The translations under genes were made by a program, and so were the position numbers. The notes beneath the pieces were generated by a model that worked only from the letters and a program-made list of their open reading frames with translations, was not told the DNA's origin and searched no databases. From Microtetraspora fusca (GTDB taxonomy: Bacteria; Actinomycetota; Actinomycetes; Streptosporangiales; Streptosporangiaceae): 64,000 nt of DNA. Location: the NCBI RefSeq assembly GCF_001570365.1, contig NZ_BBYK01000041.1, forward strand, positions 371,970 through 435,969, read 5' to 3'. Positions within the stretch are counted from its first letter, which is position 1; each line of letters begins with the position of its first letter. This document shows positions 60,904 to 64,000 of this stretch, piece after piece.

Positions 60904-61881
60904 TCATACCAGCTCAACATTACTTGCCCTCTGGGCGAGCCAGGCGGCGGCACCGACCAGAGCGGGCTGCTCCGCCACGATCAGCGACGTGGCGATCGCG
61001 GAGATGTAGCCGGACAGCGCGGGCACGGTCATCTCGAACCGCGCCCGGAACGTGCTCGCCCTGGCCCGTTCGGAGATGCGCGGCAGCACCCCGCCGCCCA
61101 GATAGACCCCGCCGCGCGCGCCCAGCGTCAGGGCCACGTTCCCGGCGAAGCCGCCGAGCAGCGCGAGGAAGACCTCCACGGTCTCCACCGCGAGCGCGTC
61201 GTCCGACGCGACGATCTCGGACGCGGTCACGGCCTCCGGCGTGACGCCGCGCACCATCGACAGCCCGCGATGGAGCCGGGGCAGCCCGGTGCCGGACAGC
61301 AGGTGCTCGGCGTCCACGTACGGCACGCCGTCCGCGCGCAGCGCGCGCACGATGTCGATCTCCAGGTCGGTGACGGCGGGGACCGCCGCGTGGCCGCCCT
61401 CCCCGGGCACGGCGATCCATCCGGACCCGGCGGGGACCAGCCCGGCCACCCCGAGCCCGGTCCCGGGGCCCAGCACCGCGCGTACTTTGCGCACCGTCCC
61501 GTCCACGGGCTCGGGCCCGCCGAGGGACAGCAGGTCGTCCCCGGCCAGGTGCGGCAGTGAGATCGCCAGGGCCTCGAAGTCGTTGAGCAGCTCCACGTAC
61601 GGGACGCCCAGCTCGGACACCGTCCCCGCCCAGTCCGCGTTGGTCAGCGCGTACCGGTCGTCCTGCACCGGCCCGGCGATCGCCAGGCACGCCGCCTCCG
61701 GCCGCACTCCGCCCCCATGCCGATCGAGATAGGCGGCTACGGCATCCGGCAGGCTCGGGTGCTCCGCGACACGCAGGGCGGCGACGCTCTCGGGCTCGTC
61801 CCCCGGCCGGTTCACCAGGCCGAAGCGCGCGTTCGTGCCGCCGACGTCGGCGACCAGCCACGGCGTCGCCGGGGGCGTCAC
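60904..61881 (-). CDS. glk: Glucokinase
   Basis: This 325-residue ATP-dependent glucokinase is of the bacterial Glk (E. coli-like) type. Motifs are [14 protein letters not shown] at the N-terminus, the glucose-binding LLNDFEAL near 110 and [10 protein letters not shown] near 155. GGGVLP lies near 265. GTG 61881 overlaps the edd stop as GTGA. It phosphorylates glucose released by the beta- and alpha-glucosidases in this window, giving the substrate for the next pathway steps. Confidence 0.93.
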   Translation of the reverse strand: MTPPATPWLVADVGGTNARFGLVNRPGDEPESVAALRVAEHPSLPDAVAAYLDRHGGGVRPEAACLAIAGPVQDDRYALTNADWAGTVSELGVPYVELLNDFEALAISLPHLAGDDLLSLGGPEPVDGTVRKVRAVLGPGTGLGVAGLVPAGSGWIAVPGEGGHAAVPAVTDLEIDIVRALRADGVPYVDAEHLLSGTGLPRLHRGLSMVRGVTPEAVTASEIVASDDALAVETVEVFLALLGGFAGNVALTLGARGGVYLGGGVLPRISERARASTFRARFEMTVPALSGYISAIATSLIVAEQPALVGAAAWLAQRASNVELV

Positions 61882-63770
61882 CCGCGGCTCCCCGCGTCGA
61901 CGGTGTCTCCGGACCCGGCTCCCATGACGCTGGAGGTCGCGCCGAACACGCTCGCGCCCCGCTCCGCCGGTCCGACCGTACGGCGGAACGCCTGGAACAG
62001 CTCCCGGCCGGTCCCGGCCCACTGGGCGTCGGAGAGCGGCGCGCCCTCGGGAGTACGGCCGGACAGGTCGGCCAGGACGGTCAGCGTCCCCGCCGCGGAG
62101 TCCAGCCGGATCAGGTCGCCGTCCCGGACCAGGGCGATCGGCCCACCGTGGGCCGCCTCGGGGGACAGGTGGATCGCCGCCGGCACCTTCCCGGAGGCGC
62201 CCGACATGCGGCCGTCGGTCACGATCGCCACCTTCTGCCCCCGGTCCAGCAGGACCGCGAGCGGAGGCGTGAGCTTGTGCAGCTCGGGCATCCCGTTGGC
62301 GCTCGGCCCCTGGTAGCGGACCACCGCGACGAAGTCCTGGCCGTCGAGCTCGCCCGCCTCGAACGCGCGCAGCAGGTCGATCTGGTCGTCGAACACCCGG
62401 GCCGGGGCCTCGATGACGAGGTGCTCCGGTTTGACCGCCGACACCTTGGACACCGCGCGGCCGAGGTTGCCGTCCAGGATGTGGATGCCGCCGTCGGGCG
62501 AGAACGGCTCGGCGACCGGGCGCAGCACCTCCGGGTCGCCGCTGCCGGCCGTACGCTCCTCCCAGACCAGCGACCCGTCCTTGAGCGAGGGCGCCGACCG
62601 GTACAGGTCGAGGCCCCGCCCCGCGACCGTGAGCACGTCGCCGTGGAGCAGGCCGGCGTCGAGCAGCCCGCCGATGAACACGGCCATGCCGCCCGCGGCC
62701 TGGAAGTGGTTCACGTCCGCCTGGCCGTTGGGGTACATCCGGGTCAGCAGCGGCACGACCCTGGACAGGTCGGCCAGGTCGTCCCAGGTCAGCGTGATCC
62801 CGGCGGCGGCCGCCATGGCGACCAGGTGCAGCGTGTGGTTGGTCGAGCCGCCGGACGCCAGCAGCGCGACGCACGCGTTGACGATGGCCTTCTCGTCGAC
62901 CACCTCGCCCAGCGGCGTGTACTCGTCGCCGTGCGCGGTGATCTCCACCGCGCGCCGGGCCGCCGCCTCGGTCAGCGCGTGCCGCAGCTCCGTGTGCGGA
63001 TTGACGAACGTCGCGCCGGGCAGGTGGAGGCCCATCACCTCGATGAGGAGCTGGTTGGAGTTCGCCGTGCCGTAGAAGGTGCAGGTGCCCGGTGAGTGGT
63101 ACGACTTCGCCTCGGCGTCGAGCATCTCCAGCCGGGTGATCTTGCCCTCGGCGAACTCCTGCCGGGTGCGCGCCTTGATCTTGTTGGGCAGGCCCGAGGT
63201 CATCGGCCCGGCGGGCACGAAGATCGCGGGCAGGTGCCCGAAGTGCAGCGCCCCGATGAGCAGCCCCGGCACGATCTTGTCGCAGACGCCGAGCAGCAGC
63301 GACGAGTCGAACATGTCGTGCGACAGCGCGATCGCGGTCGCCATGGCGATCACGTCCCGGCTGTAGAGCGACAGCTCCATGCCGGCCCGGCCCTGCGTGA
63401 TGCCGTCGCACATGGCGGGCACGCCGCCCGCCACCTGCGCCACGCCGCCCGCCGCCCGGACCGCCCGCTTCAGCTCCGGCGGGTACGTCTCGTACGGCTG
63501 GTGCGCCGACAACATGTCGTTGTAGGACGTGACGATGGCCACGCCCGGCTTCGCCGTACCGCGCAGGTCCGCCTTGTCGTCCGGCGCGCAGGCGGCGAAG
63601 CCGTGCGCGAGGTTGGCGCAGCCGAGCTGTCCGCGCGCCGGGCCGCGGTCGCGCAGCTCCCGCCCCGCCGCCGCGGTCCGCTCCAGGTAGGCCGAGCGCC
63701 CCTCGCGGCTGCGCTCCCGGATCCTGTCGGTGACCGTCGAGACGACGGGGTCGATCGCGTGCGCGTTCAC
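61878..63770 (-). CDS. edd: 6-phosphogluconate dehydratase
   Basis: This 630-residue IlvD/Edd-family iron-sulfur enzyme converts 6-phosphogluconate to KDPG. The conserved cysteines occur in [16 protein letters not shown] and [20 protein letters not shown], which carries the catalytic Ser, lies near residue 520. The GTG at 63770 overlaps the zwf stop. It is the signature enzyme of the Entner-Doudoroff route. Length is normal for Edd. Confidence 0.95.
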   Translation of the reverse strand: MNAHAIDPVVSTVTDRIRERSREGRSAYLERTAAAGRELRDRGPARGQLGCANLAHGFAACAPDDKADLRGTAKPGVAIVTSYNDMLSAHQPYETYPPELKRAVRAAGGVAQVAGGVPAMCDGITQGRAGMELSLYSRDVIAMATAIALSHDMFDSSLLLGVCDKIVPGLLIGALHFGHLPAIFVPAGPMTSGLPNKIKARTRQEFAEGKITRLEMLDAEAKSYHSPGTCTFYGTANSNQLLIEVMGLHLPGATFVNPHTELRHALTEAAARRAVEITAHGDEYTPLGEVVDEKAIVNACVALLASGGSTNHTLHLVAMAAAAGITLTWDDLADLSRVVPLLTRMYPNGQADVNHFQAAGGMAVFIGGLLDAGLLHGDVLTVAGRGLDLYRSAPSLKDGSLVWEERTAGSGDPEVLRPVAEPFSPDGGIHILDGNLGRAVSKVSAVKPEHLVIEAPARVFDDQIDLLRAFEAGELDGQDFVAVVRYQGPSANGMPELHKLTPPLAVLLDRGQKVAIVTDGRMSGASGKVPAAIHLSPEAAHGGPIALVRDGDLIRLDSAAGTLTVLADLSGRTPEGAPLSDAQWAGTGRELFQAFRRTVGPAERGASVFGATSSVMGAGSGDTVDAGSRG

Positions 63771-64000
63771 AGGTCCTCCTCGTGCCAGGTCCGGCCGCTG
63801 CGGGCCAGCAGCTCACGGGCGCCCGCCGGGCCGGCCGTCCCGGCGGGGTACGGCTCGGGCACGGCCCCGGAGCCCTCCCAGGTCTCGATGATCGGATCGA
63901 TCCAGCGCCAGGCGGCCTCGACCTCGTCGCGCCGCATGAACAGGGTCGGGTTGCCCGCCATCACGTCCATGAGCAGCCGCTCGTACGCGTCGGGCACCCG
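63767..64000 (-). CDS. zwf: Glucose-6-phosphate 1-dehydrogenase, C-terminal part (5' end outside window)
   Basis: Only the last ~77 residues are present. They carry the C-terminal blocks of G6[26 protein letters not shown] is split across the end, followed by [10 protein letters not shown] and a final [14 protein letters not shown] region. The enzyme oxidises glucose-6-phosphate with NAD(P). It overlaps edd by GTGA, so zwf-edd-glk-eda form one operon whose promoter lies beyond position 64000. Confidence 0.93.
   Translation of the reverse strand, partial: RVPDAYERLLMDVMAGNPTLFMRRDEVEAAWRWIDPIIETWEGSGAVPEPYPAGTAGPAGARELLARSGRTWHEEDL

Overview
This window is high-GC DNA with dense gene packing, many ATGA/GTGA start-stop overlaps and frequent GTG starts. 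That points to a filamentous actinobacterium (Streptomyces/Streptosporangium-like); the exact genus cannot be fixed from the sequence alone. No tRNA, rRNA, CRISPR array, insertion sequence or phage gene was seen.

Region 1 (1-24230) is a specialised-metabolite locus read from one divergent promoter region. Leftward runs a probable operon: E1alpha, E1beta and E2 of a 2-oxoacid dehydrogenase, a GH1 beta-glucosidase, an aldose 1-epimerase and an APH-type phosphotransferase (cut by the window edge). The E1alpha gene carries a single-base frameshift. Rightward runs a dissociated NRPS assembly line. Its order is a C-A-T-TE protein fused to an MFS exporter, a stand-alone acyl-adenylating enzyme, a C-T didomain, a free carrier protein, a degenerate C domain, an MbtH-like protein, a free C domain, an A-T didomain and a C-A-T module. 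The last gene ends in a long hairpin terminator.

Region 2 (24241-34430) holds a fused indolepyruvate:ferredoxin oxidoreductase with a divergent Lrp regulator. It is followed by a cellobiose/cello-oligosaccharide system (cebE-cebF-cebG-bglC-cebR). The cebE promoter carries two copies of the palindrome TGGGAGCGCTCCCA, the operator known for the LacI-family repressor CebR. The same palindrome (one exact copy, one variant) sits on both divergent promoters of Region 1. The NRPS locus and its beta-glucosidase operon therefore appear wired to cellulose-breakdown sugars, as thaxtomin synthesis is in Streptomyces scabies. This is the main finding.

Region 3 (34528-38511) has a secreted sulfatase, an aldo/keto reductase overlapping a TetR regulator, and an SDR with a perfect 25-bp palindrome in its promoter. 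Region 4 (38624-48013) is a surface-glycan locus: sialyltransferase/polysialyltransferase-like enzymes, a GT2 enzyme and one polypeptide joining CMP-nonulosonate synthetase, a HAD phosphatase and nonulosonate synthase. It suggests a Kdn- or sialic-acid-like cell-wall polymer. Two DJ-1/PfpI-family genes lie in its middle. Region 5 (48159-52662) has an orphan histidine kinase, a DUF488 protein, an ACT-domain protein whose ribosome-binding site is locked in a predicted hairpin, and a sugar-ABC ATPase without permeases nearby.

Region 6 (53125-60133) is an alpha-glucoside uptake and hydrolysis operon: binding protein, two permeases, GH13 enzyme, LacI regulator and PfkB kinase, preceded by a 19-bp palindrome. 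Region 7 (60249-64000) is an Entner-Doudoroff operon (zwf-edd-glk-eda). Together the primary-metabolism genes take up beta- and alpha-glucosides, hydrolyse them to glucose, phosphorylate it and feed it into the Entner-Doudoroff route. The beta-glucoside signal appears also to switch on the peptide locus.
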